In this document: in pieces, positions 44,603 to 52,600 of the stretch
How positions within the stretch are numbered: the stretch's first letter is position 1
How the letters are laid out: the number at the start of each line of letters is the position of its first letter
NCBI RefSeq assembly: GCF_007097385.1
Contig: NZ_VJZS01000012.1
Location: 90,214-154,213, forward strand
DNA from: Flavobacterium sp. ZT3R18
GTDB taxonomy: Bacteria > Bacteroidota > Bacteroidia > Flavobacteriales > Flavobacteriaceae
Direction of reading: 5' to 3'
DNA length: 64,000 nt
Program-made: the position numbers and the translations under genes
Notes under the pieces: generated by a model
Told to the model about the DNA's origin: nothing
The model's database searches: none
What the model saw: only the letters and a program-made list of their open reading frames with translations

Positions 44603-46798
44603 ATGAATTCAAACGAAATTGACATACACAAAGAATTAAAGAAATATTTTGGCTTTAGCCAATTTAAAGGGCTGCAAGAACAGGTCATAAAAACGCTGCT
44701 CAATAAGCAAAATACATTTGTTATTATGCCTACTGGCGGAGGGAAATCACTCTGCTACCAATTACCTGCATTGATTCAAGAAGGGACTGCGATAGTGGTT
44801 TCGCCTTTAATAGCCTTGATGAAAAATCAGGTAGATGCCATTCGAAGCTTATCTTCGGAAAATGGTATCGCGCATGTTTTAAATTCCTCACTTACCAAAA
44901 CAGAAATTGCTCAAGTCAAAGCCGATATTACATCGGGATTGACCAAGTTATTATATGTAGCTCCAGAATCATTAACCAAAGACGAGTATGTAGCTTTTCT
45001 TCAAACCGTGCCTATTTCTTTTGTGGCCATAGATGAGGCACATTGTATCTCAGAATGGGGGCATGATTTTAGACCGGAATATAGAAATCTTAAAAATATT
45101 ATTCATCAATTGGGAGCTGTACCTATTATAGGTCTTACCGCAACAGCTACGCCAAAAGTGCAAGAGGATATCTTGAAAAATCTAGATATGCCTAATGCAA
45201 CTACTTTTAAAGCATCCTTTAATAGACCCAATTTATATTACGAAGTACGAACAAAAACCAAAAATATCGAATCTGATATTATTCGTTTTATAAAACAGCA
45301 TAAAGGAAAATCGGGGATTATTTATTGTTTAAGTCGCAAAAAAGTAGAGGCAATTGCCGAGGTTTTGCAAGTAAACGGAATTAGTGCCGTTCCTTATCAC
45401 GCTGGTTTGGATGCGAAAACACGTGCCAAACATCAAGATATGTTCTTGATGGAAGATGTGGAGGTCGTTGTGGCAACCATTGCTTTTGGAATGGGAATCG
45501 ACAAACCCGACGTGCGCTTTGTAATTCATCACGACATTCCTAAATCATTAGAGAGTTATTACCAAGAAACAGGCCGCGCGGGTCGAGATGGTGGCGAAGG
45601 ACACTGTCTAGCATATTACTCTTATAAAGATGTAGAGAAATTAGAAAAATTTTTATCTGGGAAACCAGTCGCCGAGCAGGAAATAGGGTTTGCCTTATTA
45701 CAGGAAGTGGTGGCTTATGCCGAAACTTCTATGTCCAGACGAAAATTTTTACTCCATTATTTTGGGGAAGAATTTGATAGCGAGACAGGAGATGGTGCAG
45801 ATATGGATGATAATGTTCGAAACCCTAAAACAAAAGTAGAAGCACAAAATGAAGTGGTTCAATTGTTGGAAGTGGTAAGGGATACCAAATATATTTATAA
45901 GTCTAAAGAAATTGTATTTACTTTAATAGGTCGTGTAAATGCGATGATAAAAGCGCATAGGACAGATTCTCAATCTTTTTTCGGTTCTGGATCAAAACAT
46001 GACGAGAAATACTGGATGGCATTATTAAGACAAGTGCTTGTAGATGGTTTGTTGTCTAAAGATATCGAAACTTATGGTATCGTTAAACTAGCTAAAAAAG
46101 GATCGGATTTTATAAAAAAACCGGTATCGTTTATGATGTCTGAGGATCATGAGTATAATGAATCCGAAGATGAAGCTATCGTCACAGCCGCGAAATCTTC
46201 AGGTACTGCAGATGAATTACTGATGACCATGTTGCGCGAATTGCGTAAAAAAGTGGCTAAGAAACTCGGGGTTCCTCCTTTTGTGGTTTTCCAAGATCCA
46301 TCTCTTGAGGATATGGCTTTAAAGTATCCTATTTCACAAGAAGAGCTTGTTAATATTCATGGGGTTGGAGAAGGAAAAGCCAAAAAATACGGAAAAGAAT
46401 TCGTTACCCTAATCAGTCGTTATGTAGAGGATAATGATATTGTTCGTCCAGACGATTTGGTTGTAAAATCAACTGGTGTCAACTCCATCAACAAATTGTA
46501 TATCATTCAAAATATTGACAGACAGTTGGCCTTGACGGATATCGCTTCCGCAAAAGGGTTAAAGATGGATGATTTGATCAAAGAAATGGAACAAATTGTG
46601 TATTCTGGTACCAAACTGAACATCAAATATTGGATTGATGAAATGCTTGACGATGATCAACAAGAAGAGATTCATGAGTATTTTATGGAATCCGATTCCG
46701 ATAACATAGAAAATGCCCTCAAAGAATTTGATGGAGATTATGATCTTATGGAATTGCGCTTAATGCGAATAAAGTTCATTAGCGAAGTTGCGAATTAA
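44603..46798 (+). CDS. recQ: RecQ family ATP-dependent DNA helicase
   Basis: This is a 3'-5' DNA helicase for recombination and fork repair, 731 residues long. Helicase motifs in order: FGFSQFKGLQEQVI, PTGGGKSLCYQLP (Walker A), VVSPLIALMKNQV, DEAHCISEWGHDFRPEY, GLTATATP, GIIYCLSRKKVE, TIAFGMGIDKPDVRFVIHHDIP and YYQETGRAGRDG. After RRKFLLHYFGEEF the region that normally carries the RQC zinc-binding cysteines reads SETGDGADMDDNVRNP and has none. An RQC winged helix and an HRDC-like segment (near residues 530-615) follow, then an acidic C-terminal tail. It is divergent from kdsD and ends at a shared hairpin. Confidence 0.94.
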   Translation: MNSNEIDIHKELKKYFGFSQFKGLQEQVIKTLLNKQNTFVIMPTGGGKSLCYQLPALIQEGTAIVVSPLIALMKNQVDAIRSLSSENGIAHVLNSSLTKTEIAQVKADITSGLTKLLYVAPESLTKDEYVAFLQTVPISFVAIDEAHCISEWGHDFRPEYRNLKNIIHQLGAVPIIGLTATATPKVQEDILKNLDMPNATTFKASFNRPNLYYEVRTKTKNIESDIIRFIKQHKGKSGIIYCLSRKKVEAIAEVLQVNGISAVPYHAGLDAKTRAKHQDMFLMEDVEVVVATIAFGMGIDKPDVRFVIHHDIPKSLESYYQETGRAGRDGGEGHCLAYYSYKDVEKLEKFLSGKPVAEQEIGFALLQEVVAYAETSMSRRKFLLHYFGEEFDSETGDGADMDDNVRNPKTKVEAQNEVVQLLEVVRDTKYIYKSKEIVFTLIGRVNAMIKAHRTDSQSFFGSGSKHDEKYWMALLRQVLVDGLLSKDIETYGIVKLAKKGSDFIKKPVSFMMSEDHEYNESEDEAIVTAAKSSGTADELLMTMLRELRKKVAKKLGVPPFVVFQDPSLEDMALKYPISQEELVNIHGVGEGKAKKYGKEFVTLISRYVEDNDIVRPDDLVVKSTGVNSINKLYIIQNIDRQLALTDIASAKGLKMDDLIKEMEQIVYSGTKLNIKYWIDEMLDDDQQEEIHEYFMESDSDNIENALKEFDGDYDLMELRLMRIKFISEVAN

Positions 46799-46802
46799 AG
46801 AA

Positions 46803-46866
46803 AGTTTGCAGTCTCAGTATTCAGTCACAGAAGAGAACTGAATACTGAGACTGAATACTGCAAACT
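46803..46866. terminator. Hairpin between convergent recQ and a small gene
   Basis: The left arm 46803-46825 pairs with 46837-46866. The right arm carries an extra 7-base copy (GAATACT), so about 23 pairs form around a bulge. It lies directly between the recQ stop and the stop of the minus-strand gene at 46865, fitting a bidirectional terminator. Confidence 0.6.
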
Positions 46867-47098
46867 AAAAAACCTCCCCTCGATGTGGTTTCAATGCATC
46901 ACGTACCTGAATCATATTTTCTTCATTGACCACGATAAAAGCAATCGCATACATTTCATCCAAGATTTGAAATCCAGTAATGTCTATTGGTAATTTTTCA
47001 ATGGTTATATATTCTTTTAAATGAATTTCGTGGTGTTCTGCCGTTTTTGCAGAAGCTGGACCACGGAAATCCCATATTAGTTTTATTTTTATGGACAT
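46865..47098 (-). CDS. Conserved small hypothetical protein
   Basis: This encodes 77 residues, beginning KIKLIWDFRGPASAKTAEHH and continuing with EYITIEKLPIDITGFQIL and an IQVRDALKPHRGE end. I recall similar short proteins in flavobacteria, without a known function. The histidine-rich stretch near residues 20-26 might bind metal. It is supported as a gene by its own terminator-like hairpin and by a -7 box (TAACTTTG on the minus strand, 47123-47130) 25 bases upstream. Cytoplasmic, since no signal segment is seen. Confidence 0.65.
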   Translation of the reverse strand: MSIKIKLIWDFRGPASAKTAEHHEIHLKEYITIEKLPIDITGFQILDEMYAIAFIVVNEENMIQVRDALKPHRGEVF

Positions 47099-47147
47099 TT
47101 TAAATGTTTAAAGTTTAGGAAGCAAAGTTACGAAGTTTATTTTGGTA

Positions 47148-47178
47148 TTGTATATATCGTATATATGGTATATATTTG
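47148..47178 (+). promoter_or_regulatory. Promoter and iteron-like operator of the toxin-antitoxin operon
   Basis: A TTG at 47148-47150 and a perfect -7 box TATATTTG at 47171-47178 are 20 bases apart. The spacer and -7 box are overlaid by three copies of GTATATAT starting at 47150, 47159 and 47168, with a regular 9-base step. A repressor bound there would cover the promoter, as in autoregulated toxin-antitoxin operons. Confidence 0.65.
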
Positions 47179-47195
47179 TGTAAAATTTATTTCCA

Positions 47196-47447
47196 ATGAG
47201 AAAATTGATTGACATAGACGAAACAACTTTAACAAAATTAAAAGTAATTTCAATATTTGAAAAAACAAGTGTCAAGGGATTGATAGAAAATGCCGTGCAA
47301 ATGTACGTGAAAAATAAGCAATCCAGTCAATTCAAAAATTTATCCGATGAAGAGAAAGAGGACATAGGGATGCTTATGTTAATGCAAGAAGCCGATAGAA
47401 ATGAGAAAGTCAGTGAAGAAGAAATCTTCAGAATGTTAGGTAAATGA
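47196..47447 (+). CDS. Antitoxin-like protein of a RelE/ParE-type system
   Basis: This encodes an 83-residue protein. The N-terminal part, RKLIDIDETTLTKLKVISIFEKTSVKGLIENAV, resembles a ribbon-helix-helix DNA-binding domain (a short strand followed by two helices). The acidic C-terminal half (DEEKEDIGMLMLMQEADRNEKVSEEEIF) would wrap the toxin. The toxin gene overlaps its end by four bases (ATGA). The regularly spaced GTATATAT boxes upstream are a likely binding site for this protein. The family assignment rests on pairing and layout. Confidence 0.75.
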   Translation: MRKLIDIDETTLTKLKVISIFEKTSVKGLIENAVQMYVKNKQSSQFKNLSDEEKEDIGMLMLMQEADRNEKVSEEEIFRMLGK

Positions 47448-47710
47448 AAGTCGAATATTTAAAGCAATTTTCTAAAGATTTGTCTAAAATTAATGATGAA
47501 ACTTTGAGAAATAATTTATTCGATGTTATTATCATTTTAAAAAAGATAGAAAATCTAAATCTGGTATCCAATATAAAAAAAATGAAAGGTCATTCCGAAG
47601 CTTACAGAATAAGAATTGGAAAGTATCGATTGGGATTTTATTTTGATGGTGAAATTATAGAACTTGCTAGATTTGCTAAACGGGAAGATATTTATAAATT
47701 ATTCCCATAA
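47444..47710 (+). CDS. RelE/ParE superfamily toxin
   Basis: This encodes an 88-residue protein with the RelE/ParE pattern: VEYLKQFSKDLSKI at the N-terminus, ENLNLVSNIKKMKGHSEAYRIRIGKYRLGFYFDGEIIELARFAKREDIYKLFP. The R-I-x-I-G-K-Y-R-L-G-F strand and the basic C-terminal helix are typical of mRNA-interferase RelE or gyrase-targeting ParE. Which target applies cannot be said. Overlap with the antitoxin by ATGA supports a functional pair. Confidence 0.82.
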   Translation: MKVEYLKQFSKDLSKINDETLRNNLFDVIIILKKIENLNLVSNIKKMKGHSEAYRIRIGKYRLGFYFDGEIIELARFAKREDIYKLFP

Positions 47711-47731
47711 AATTCCAGAATATAAAAAAAA

Positions 47732-49294
47732 ATGCCACAAGAACTCCTATTACAAGTTTCTCCCGAGATAGCCTCCAACGAGTCATTGCTTAAAGACTAT
47801 TTATCCAAACAGATAAAAGTTTCGGCAAATGAGATTCAGCATGTTTCTATTTTGAAACGTTCCATTGATGCACGTCAGAAAGCTGTCAAAATCAATTTAA
47901 AAGTGTCGATTTTTTTGAAAGGCGAACCTTTTCAAGAACAAAAAATAGAACTACCCGATTATCAAAATGTTTCAACTGCCCAAGAAGTTATAGTTGTTGG
48001 GGCTGGGCCAGCTGGACTTTTTGCTGCTTTGCAATTAATAGAATTAGGCTTAAAGCCAATAGTAATCGAACGCGGGAAAGACGTTCGAGGGCGTCGTCGC
48101 GATTTGAAAGCCATCAATGTGGATCATATTGTCAACGAAGATTCTAATTATTGTTTTGGTGAAGGTGGTGCCGGAACCTATTCGGACGGAAAGTTGTATA
48201 CCCGTTCCAAAAAGCGTGGAGATGTTACTCGAATACTAGAGTTATTGGTTGCCTTTGGAGCTACTGGCGATATTTTAGTAGATGCCCATCCGCATATTGG
48301 AACCAATAAATTACCTCAAATCATACAAGATATTCGGGAGAAAATCATCGAATGTGGTGGGCAAGTTTTGTTCGAAACTCGTGTGACCGATATTCTTATA
48401 GAAAATAATGAAGTAGAAGGAATTGTAACTCAAAACGGAGATACAATTTCCGCAAATAAATTAATTCTGGCAACGGGACATTCAGCTCGCGATATATTTG
48501 AATTACTCGACAGAAAGAAAGTTTTTATCGAAGCCAAACCTTTTGCCTTGGGCGTAAGAGCTGAGCATCCACAATCTTTAATTGATAGCATTCAATATAG
48601 TTGTGATTATCGAGGGGAATTTTTACCGCCTGCACCTTATTCAATAGTAAAACAGGTAAATGGTCGTGGTATGTATTCGTTTTGTATGTGTCCTGGTGGT
48701 GTGATTGCACCTTGTGCAACAAGTCCGGGCGAAGTAGTGACCAATGGTTGGTCTCCGTCTAAACGGGATCAAGCCACTGCCAATTCAGGAATTGTAATCG
48801 AATTGAAACTGGAAGATTTCAAACCTTTTGAAAAATTTGGCCCTTTAGCCGGAATGGAATTCCAAAAAAGTATCGAGCAAAAAGCATGGCATTTGGCTGG
48901 AGAGACCCAAAGGGTACCCGCACAACGCATGGTCGATTTTACTCAAAATAAAGTTTCATCGGATATTCCTAAAACTTCCTATGTTCCAGGAACTACTTCG
49001 GTAGAGATGGGACAGGTTTTTCCAGGGTTTCTATCTCAAATATTAAGAGAAGGTTTTACAGAGTTTGGAAAATCCATGCGAGGCTATTTGACAAATGAAG
49101 CTATCTTGCATGCTCCAGAATCGAGAACTTCCTCCCCAGTTCGTATTCCTAGAGATGCAGTTTCTTATGAGCACTTGCAAATAAAAGGTTTGTATCCTTG
49201 CGGAGAAGGAGCAGGTTATGCTGGTGGAATTATTTCTGCAGCGATTGATGGGGAAAAATGTGCCTTAATGATTGCTGAGGTATTGAGAAAATAA
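47732..49294 (+). CDS. NAD(P)/FAD-dependent oxidoreductase (COG2509-like)
   Basis: This 520-residue flavoprotein has an N-terminal domain of about 80 residues with basic and aliphatic character. The dinucleotide-binding motif is VIVVGAGPAGLFAALQL near residues 86-102, followed by IERGKDVRGRRRDLKA, then the FGEGGAGTYSDGKLYTR motif, LILATGHSARDIFELL and a C-terminal GLYPCGEGAGYAGGIISAAIDG FAD-binding end. This is the architecture of the uncharacterised FAD-dependent dehydrogenases. The cytoplasmic substrate is unknown. It starts 21 bases after the toxin and probably has its own expression. Confidence 0.88.
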   Translation: MPQELLLQVSPEIASNESLLKDYLSKQIKVSANEIQHVSILKRSIDARQKAVKINLKVSIFLKGEPFQEQKIELPDYQNVSTAQEVIVVGAGPAGLFAALQLIELGLKPIVIERGKDVRGRRRDLKAINVDHIVNEDSNYCFGEGGAGTYSDGKLYTRSKKRGDVTRILELLVAFGATGDILVDAHPHIGTNKLPQIIQDIREKIIECGGQVLFETRVTDILIENNEVEGIVTQNGDTISANKLILATGHSARDIFELLDRKKVFIEAKPFALGVRAEHPQSLIDSIQYSCDYRGEFLPPAPYSIVKQVNGRGMYSFCMCPGGVIAPCATSPGEVVTNGWSPSKRDQATANSGIVIELKLEDFKPFEKFGPLAGMEFQKSIEQKAWHLAGETQRVPAQRMVDFTQNKVSSDIPKTSYVPGTTSVEMGQVFPGFLSQILREGFTEFGKSMRGYLTNEAILHAPESRTSSPVRIPRDAVSYEHLQIKGLYPCGEGAGYAGGIISAAIDGEKCALMIAEVLRK

Positions 49295-49368
49295 AGTTTG
49301 GTTTTCAGCTGTTGCTAATCTTTCACCTAGTTTATCTAAAGTTTTAAATTGCCTCCAACTTTGAATTG

Positions 49369-49388
49369 CCTCTAGCTTTAGCTGGAGG
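49369..49388 (+). terminator. Possible weak terminator hairpin after the FAD oxidoreductase
   Basis: CCTCTAGCTTTAGCTGGAGG folds into a 9-pair stem with one G-T wobble. No clear U-run follows, so termination is uncertain. It lies in the 151-base gap between the convergent genes at 47732 and 49446. Confidence 0.35.
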
Positions 49389-49445
49389 GGGCGAAATTAG
49401 GAATAGTGTTCAATGGTCATAGCTTATCATTCTTGAAATTTTCCA

Positions 49446-49847
49446 TTAGTTGTTTACTTTTTTCCAAATCGCAACAAATTTAAAGGTTCCTATTTCTTCT
49501 TTTCCGTTTTCCATGTGTCGGAATTGATGAATGGCTATTTCTATAGCTCCAAAATCTTTTATAGGATGAACTTCAAGGCTTCCTTTGACCAACTGTCGAG
49601 TAAGTTTGTTTTCATTTTTGAACATATTCTCAAAATTAGAAAAAACAGTTTCATAGTTGATTAAACCTCCATTGTCTTGATACCATTCTAAATCTTCGGT
49701 GAACAAGGGTTTGAATTTTGTCATCTCTTTTGCGTTGAAAGCATCAAAAAGAACAGTGTCCATTGCTGCAATTTCGTTGTACAACTCTTGCGAAGTTGGA
49801 GCTACTTTTTTTTCTTGGGCTTGTGCTAAATGTATACCTAAGATCAA
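49446..49847 (-). CDS. DUF4440/SnoaL-like (NTF2 fold) secreted protein, 5' end possibly frameshifted
   Basis: This encodes about 133 residues of an NTF2-like fold: ELYNEIAAMDTVLFDAFNAKEM, LFTEDLEWYQDNGGLINYETVF, and a C-terminal GTFKFVAIWKKVN. DUF4440 proteins in Bacteroidota are usually secreted, and the frame begins with the end of a signal peptide (LILGIHLAQAQ). The only start in this frame is a TTG at 49847, giving an unusually short signal. An ATG in another frame at 49891 would start MTNPFKNLTYP and reach the same frame if one base were added at the G run 49858-49861. A recent frameshift or a sequence error is likely. Confidence 0.7.
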   Translation of the reverse strand: MILGIHLAQAQEKKVAPTSQELYNEIAAMDTVLFDAFNAKEMTKFKPLFTEDLEWYQDNGGLINYETVFSNFENMFKNENKLTRQLVKGSLEVHPIKDFGAIEIAIHQFRHMENGKEEIGTFKFVAIWKKVNN

Positions 49848-49994
49848 TATGAAAATAGGGGATAGGTTAGATTCTTAAATGGGTTTGTCATATTTTGAAG
49901 AGTTAAATAAGAGTAATTGGTTTGTTTTTAGTTCAATACAGATGATAAAAATAGAGAAAGAATATTTGATTTGGATTTTGCAATCACAACTTTT

Positions 49995-50534
49995 TTAGTC
50001 TTCTAAAAGGAAGAGTGTTTTTGCACGATTTAAATCTATTGTTTGGTCTTGCCGTATTTCCAGAAAATAATCCAATTGCCATTTTTGTGTTTTTTGGGCT
50101 TGTTTGCTAGTGGTTGCATCCCAAGGAGGATAAACACGAATAGCACGTTTGCCTTCTTTATTACCATTGGTTACAATTCCTTTTTCAATTCCTATTGATT
50201 TAGGGAAAATAAACAACCCGAAGTGATTGTCTTTTCTGGCGCTAATGATAAACAAATCAATTGGATCGGTACTGTCAAAGGGCTGAATAGGGGCGTGATC
50301 TATCCTTTTCCACAGTGTAACAAATTGACCCGTTTTGGTAGGAGTAATTTTGGCAGTTCGGTATCGAATGTTTAAATTATTTAGAACGAAAGTACAGGCT
50401 CCATATTCAGAACTTTCAGGTTCAAGATCTGGCTGGGTGATTTCGAAATTACAATTATTGGATAGTAAATTTTTTATATAAATGAAGTCTTTGGGTAAAT
50501 CTTCAATTGCTATACTTGGATTTTGAATACTCAT
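49995..50534 (-). CDS. MepB family protein
   Basis: This 179-residue protein matches the MepB pattern: ESSEYGACTFVLNNLNIRYRTAKITPTKTGQFVTLWKR, then LFIISARKDNHFGLFIFPKSI and GKRAIRVYPPWD near residues 130-142. MepB was named from the mepRAB operon of Staphylococcus aureus; the biochemical role of the protein is not established. No signal peptide is visible, so it is cytoplasmic. It has a 147-base upstream neighbour gap on one side and a terminator on the other; no operon partner is evident. Confidence 0.85.
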   Translation of the reverse strand: MSIQNPSIAIEDLPKDFIYIKNLLSNNCNFEITQPDLEPESSEYGACTFVLNNLNIRYRTAKITPTKTGQFVTLWKRIDHAPIQPFDSTDPIDLFIISARKDNHFGLFIFPKSIGIEKGIVTNGNKEGKRAIRVYPPWDATTSKQAQKTQKWQLDYFLEIRQDQTIDLNRAKTLFLLED

Positions 50535-50579
50535 TTGGTAAAAATTTGTGCTAGTTGATTTTGTTGTTTTAAATAAAAA

Positions 50580-50602
50580 AAGCCGAAAATGAATTTCGGC
50601 TT
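50580..50602 (-). terminator. Rho-independent terminator of the msrB-msrA operon
   Basis: AAGCCGAAA (50580-50588) pairs with TTTCGGCTT (50594-50602), and the A run at 50574-50579 is a U-tract in minus-strand RNA. It sits 14 bases beyond the msrA stop. Confidence 0.85.
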
Positions 50603-50616
50603 GAACAAAGTTATGA

Positions 50617-51243
50617 CTACTTTTTAGTTTTCAATTTAGCTGCAAAAACTTTTTCAAATTTTTCTAGTTTGGGCTGAATAACCATTTGACAATAAGGTTG
50701 GTTTTTGTTGTTGGCATAATAATTTTGATGATAATCTTCGGCTTTGTAAAACTTAGTAAAAGGTTCTAATGTGGTCACGATTGGGTTTTCATATACCTTT
50801 GCTTTTTTTAATTCAGCTATAATAGACTGAGCTTCTTGTTTTTGTTCTTCATTAGTATAAAAAATTACAGAACGGTATTGGGTTCCTCTATCGGCTCCTT
50901 GTCTATTCAGTGTTGTAGGATCGTGTACGGTGAAAAATACTTTGAAAATCTCATCGAGATTGGTTACGTTTTTGTCGAAAGTAATTTGAACTACTTCGGC
51001 ATGACCTGTGGTGCCAGAACAAACTTCTTCATAAGTTGGGTTCAGTATTTTGCCGCCGGAAAATCCAGAAACTACAGATTTTACGCCTTTCAGGTTTTCG
51101 TAAACAGCCTCTACACACCAATAGCATCCACCGCCTAGGGTTATGGTTTCAAAATTAGATTGTGTCATTTTTTTAGTTGTATTATTGTTTTGAGAAAAAA
51201 GGGCTCCGGTAATTAGCAAACAGGCTAAAATAATTGTTTTCAT
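50617..51243 (-). CDS. msrA: Peptide-methionine (S)-S-oxide reductase MsrA, exported
   Basis: MsrA reduces the S epimer of methionine sulfoxide in proteins. The protein of about 208 residues starts MKTIILACLLITGALFSQ, a signal peptide; an upstream in-frame start at 51294 would place the signal internally and was rejected. The catalytic site is ITLGGGCYWCVEAVYENLKGV, followed by SGFSGG, VCSGTTGHAEVVQI and the C-terminal YHQNYYANNKNQPYC. Cysteine and glutamate of the GCFWxxE motif are present, with tyrosine replacing phenylalanine. It forms an operon with msrB 25 bases upstream and protects envelope proteins from oxidation. Confidence 0.94.
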   Translation of the reverse strand: MKTIILACLLITGALFSQNNNTTKKMTQSNFETITLGGGCYWCVEAVYENLKGVKSVVSGFSGGKILNPTYEEVCSGTTGHAEVVQITFDKNVTNLDEIFKVFFTVHDPTTLNRQGADRGTQYRSVIFYTNEEQKQEAQSIIAELKKAKVYENPIVTTLEPFTKFYKAEDYHQNYYANNKNQPYCQMVIQPKLEKFEKVFAAKLKTKK

Positions 51244-51268
51244 TTGAATGGCAGTTTGATTTGATTTT

Positions 51269-51820
51269 TTATTTAGCATCGGGAACAAAATCAAGTGCTA
51301 TGGAGTTCATGCAATATCTTTTGCCGGTTGGAGCAGGGCCATCATCAAATAAATGGCCTAAATGACCACCACATCTTCCGCAAAGCGCTTCAATTCTTTC
51401 CATTTCAAGAGAATTATCGTTTTTAAACACGATGCTTTTTTTGTTTTCTTGTTCAAAAAAACTAGGCCAGCCACAACTGCTGGAGAATTTGGCGGTAGAA
51501 CGAAATAGTTTGTTGCCACAGGCTGCACAATAATAGGTTCCTTTATCATTGCTATTCCAGTATTTTCCAGTAAATGCTCTTTCTGTATCGGCTTTTCGAG
51601 AAACTAAATAAACGTCTTCGGGTAGTGTTTTTTTCCATTCGGCATCAGTCAAATTTAGTTTTGTTGTGTCTGTATGCGAGTAATACGGATTTCCGGGTTT
51701 ACCTTGGTTGTTTTCAACTGGAGTCATGGCGTTACTCTTTGTGTCTTTACTCTGTCCGCAAGCTTGAAAAACAAATAGGGGAAGCAGTAGTAAAATGCAA
51801 AAAAAGGATGTTGTTTTCAT
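51269..51820 (-). CDS. msrB: Peptide-methionine (R)-S-oxide reductase MsrB, lipoprotein
   Basis: MsrB reduces the R epimer of methionine sulfoxide. The 183-residue protein begins with a lipoprotein signal (LLPLFVFQACGQ, lipobox cysteine near residue 21). Zinc cysteines lie in YYCAACGNKLF and LCGRCGGHLGHLF, and the catalytic cysteine in KRYCMNSIAL. The SSSCGWPSFF motif is typical. Together with msrA it provides a membrane-tethered and a soluble exported repair enzyme of opposite stereospecificity. A perfect -7 promoter box lies 20 bases upstream. Confidence 0.94.
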   Translation of the reverse strand: MKTTSFFCILLLLPLFVFQACGQSKDTKSNAMTPVENNQGKPGNPYYSHTDTTKLNLTDAEWKKTLPEDVYLVSRKADTERAFTGKYWNSNDKGTYYCAACGNKLFRSTAKFSSSCGWPSFFEQENKKSIVFKNDNSLEMERIEALCGRCGGHLGHLFDDGPAPTGKRYCMNSIALDFVPDAK

Positions 51821-51839
51821 AATAGTATTTTTTATACCT

Positions 51840-51847
51840 CAAAAGTA
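51840..51847 (-). promoter_or_regulatory. msrB-msrA promoter -7 box
   Basis: The minus strand reads TACTTTTG, a perfect TAnnTTTG, ending 20 bases before the msrB ATG. No TTG lies exactly 19-21 bases upstream, so the -33 element is unclear. Confidence 0.5.
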
Positions 51848-51974
51848 ATAGACAAGTTACAATTGAAATGTCGGGTATTTTACAATTCAATTCCTATTTA
51901 TACAATTTTTAACTATTGTTAGTTACTTTAAAAATGACTTTTTGGTTTTAAAAAGTAATAAATAGAACAGTTTT

Positions 51975-52436
51975 TTATAAACCAATACGCATATTGATTA
52001 AATGCTTTTTGAATCCTACCTTTTCGTATGCTTTTATTGCAGATGGATTGTCATTATATACATCCAACCGTATTTCAAATACATTCTGCGAACGTACCCA
52101 ATTGGTTAGTGTTTCAATAATCAATGAATTTACACCTTTTCCTCTGTGCTTTGGATCCGTGTACATGAAACCCAAATAAGCATATAATTTGTGATTTAAA
52201 TAGGGTTTTGCATCTTCAATTCGGGCATATCCGGAGCCAATAATCTGTTCATTCAGGACGGCAACAACGACTTCAACATCAGTGGCTGAAATCATTTTTT
52301 CGATGTTGTAATAACTTATTTCCCCTTCTTTCAATGTAGGGTCAAAGGGACGTTCGGCAGTGATAATCCCTTGTTCGAATTCCAGAAGTTTTTCTAGATC
52401 CTTTAGAGTTGCTTTTCGGATATTTATTGTATTCAT
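51975..52436 (-). CDS. GNAT family N-acetyltransferase
   Basis: This 153-residue protein has the GNAT fold: NIRKATLKDLEKLLEFEQ at the start, VVVAVLNEQIIGSGYARIE, then LGFMYTDPKHRGKGVNSLIIETL carrying the acetyl-CoA pyrophosphate loop (RGKGV), and DVYNDNPSAIKAYEKVGFKKHLI as motif B. It transfers an acetyl group from acetyl-CoA to an unknown amine. A -7 box (TATATTTG on the minus strand, 52456-52463) lies 20 bases upstream. It is transcribed away from idi. Confidence 0.88.
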   Translation of the reverse strand: MNTINIRKATLKDLEKLLEFEQGIITAERPFDPTLKEGEISYYNIEKMISATDVEVVVAVLNEQIIGSGYARIEDAKPYLNHKLYAYLGFMYTDPKHRGKGVNSLIIETLTNWVRSQNVFEIRLDVYNDNPSAIKAYEKVGFKKHLINMRIGL

Positions 52437-52455
52437 CGATTATGATTTTTACTTC

Positions 52456-52463
52456 CAAATATA
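52456..52463 (-). promoter_or_regulatory. Promoter -7 box of the GNAT gene
   Basis: The minus strand reads TATATTTG, an exact match to TAnnTTTG, 20 bases before the ATG at 52436. A clear TTG partner was not found. Confidence 0.4.
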
Positions 52464-52554
52464 CAAAAAAGGGAATGTAGAATTGCTATGGTTGGGATTT
52501 CAAGGTTGTTCAAGAGAAATAACTTCCACAAAAACCAAAAGAATGTTAAAGCCT

Positions 52555-52583
52555 TTGCAAAGCATATCTTTTTTGTACTTTTG
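52555..52583 (+). promoter_or_regulatory. Promoter of idi
   Basis: A TTG at 52555-52557 and a perfect -7 box TACTTTTG at 52576-52583 are 18 bases apart, close to the preferred spacing. The ATG follows 17 bases later, so the leader is very short. Confidence 0.6.
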
Positions 52584-52600
52584 TTCCATCAATACAATAT

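Noticed and set aside
44518..44703. N-terminal extension of kdsD up to 44703
   Set aside because: It overlaps the recQ coding start, contains no SIS-family similarity, and makes the protein too long for the family.
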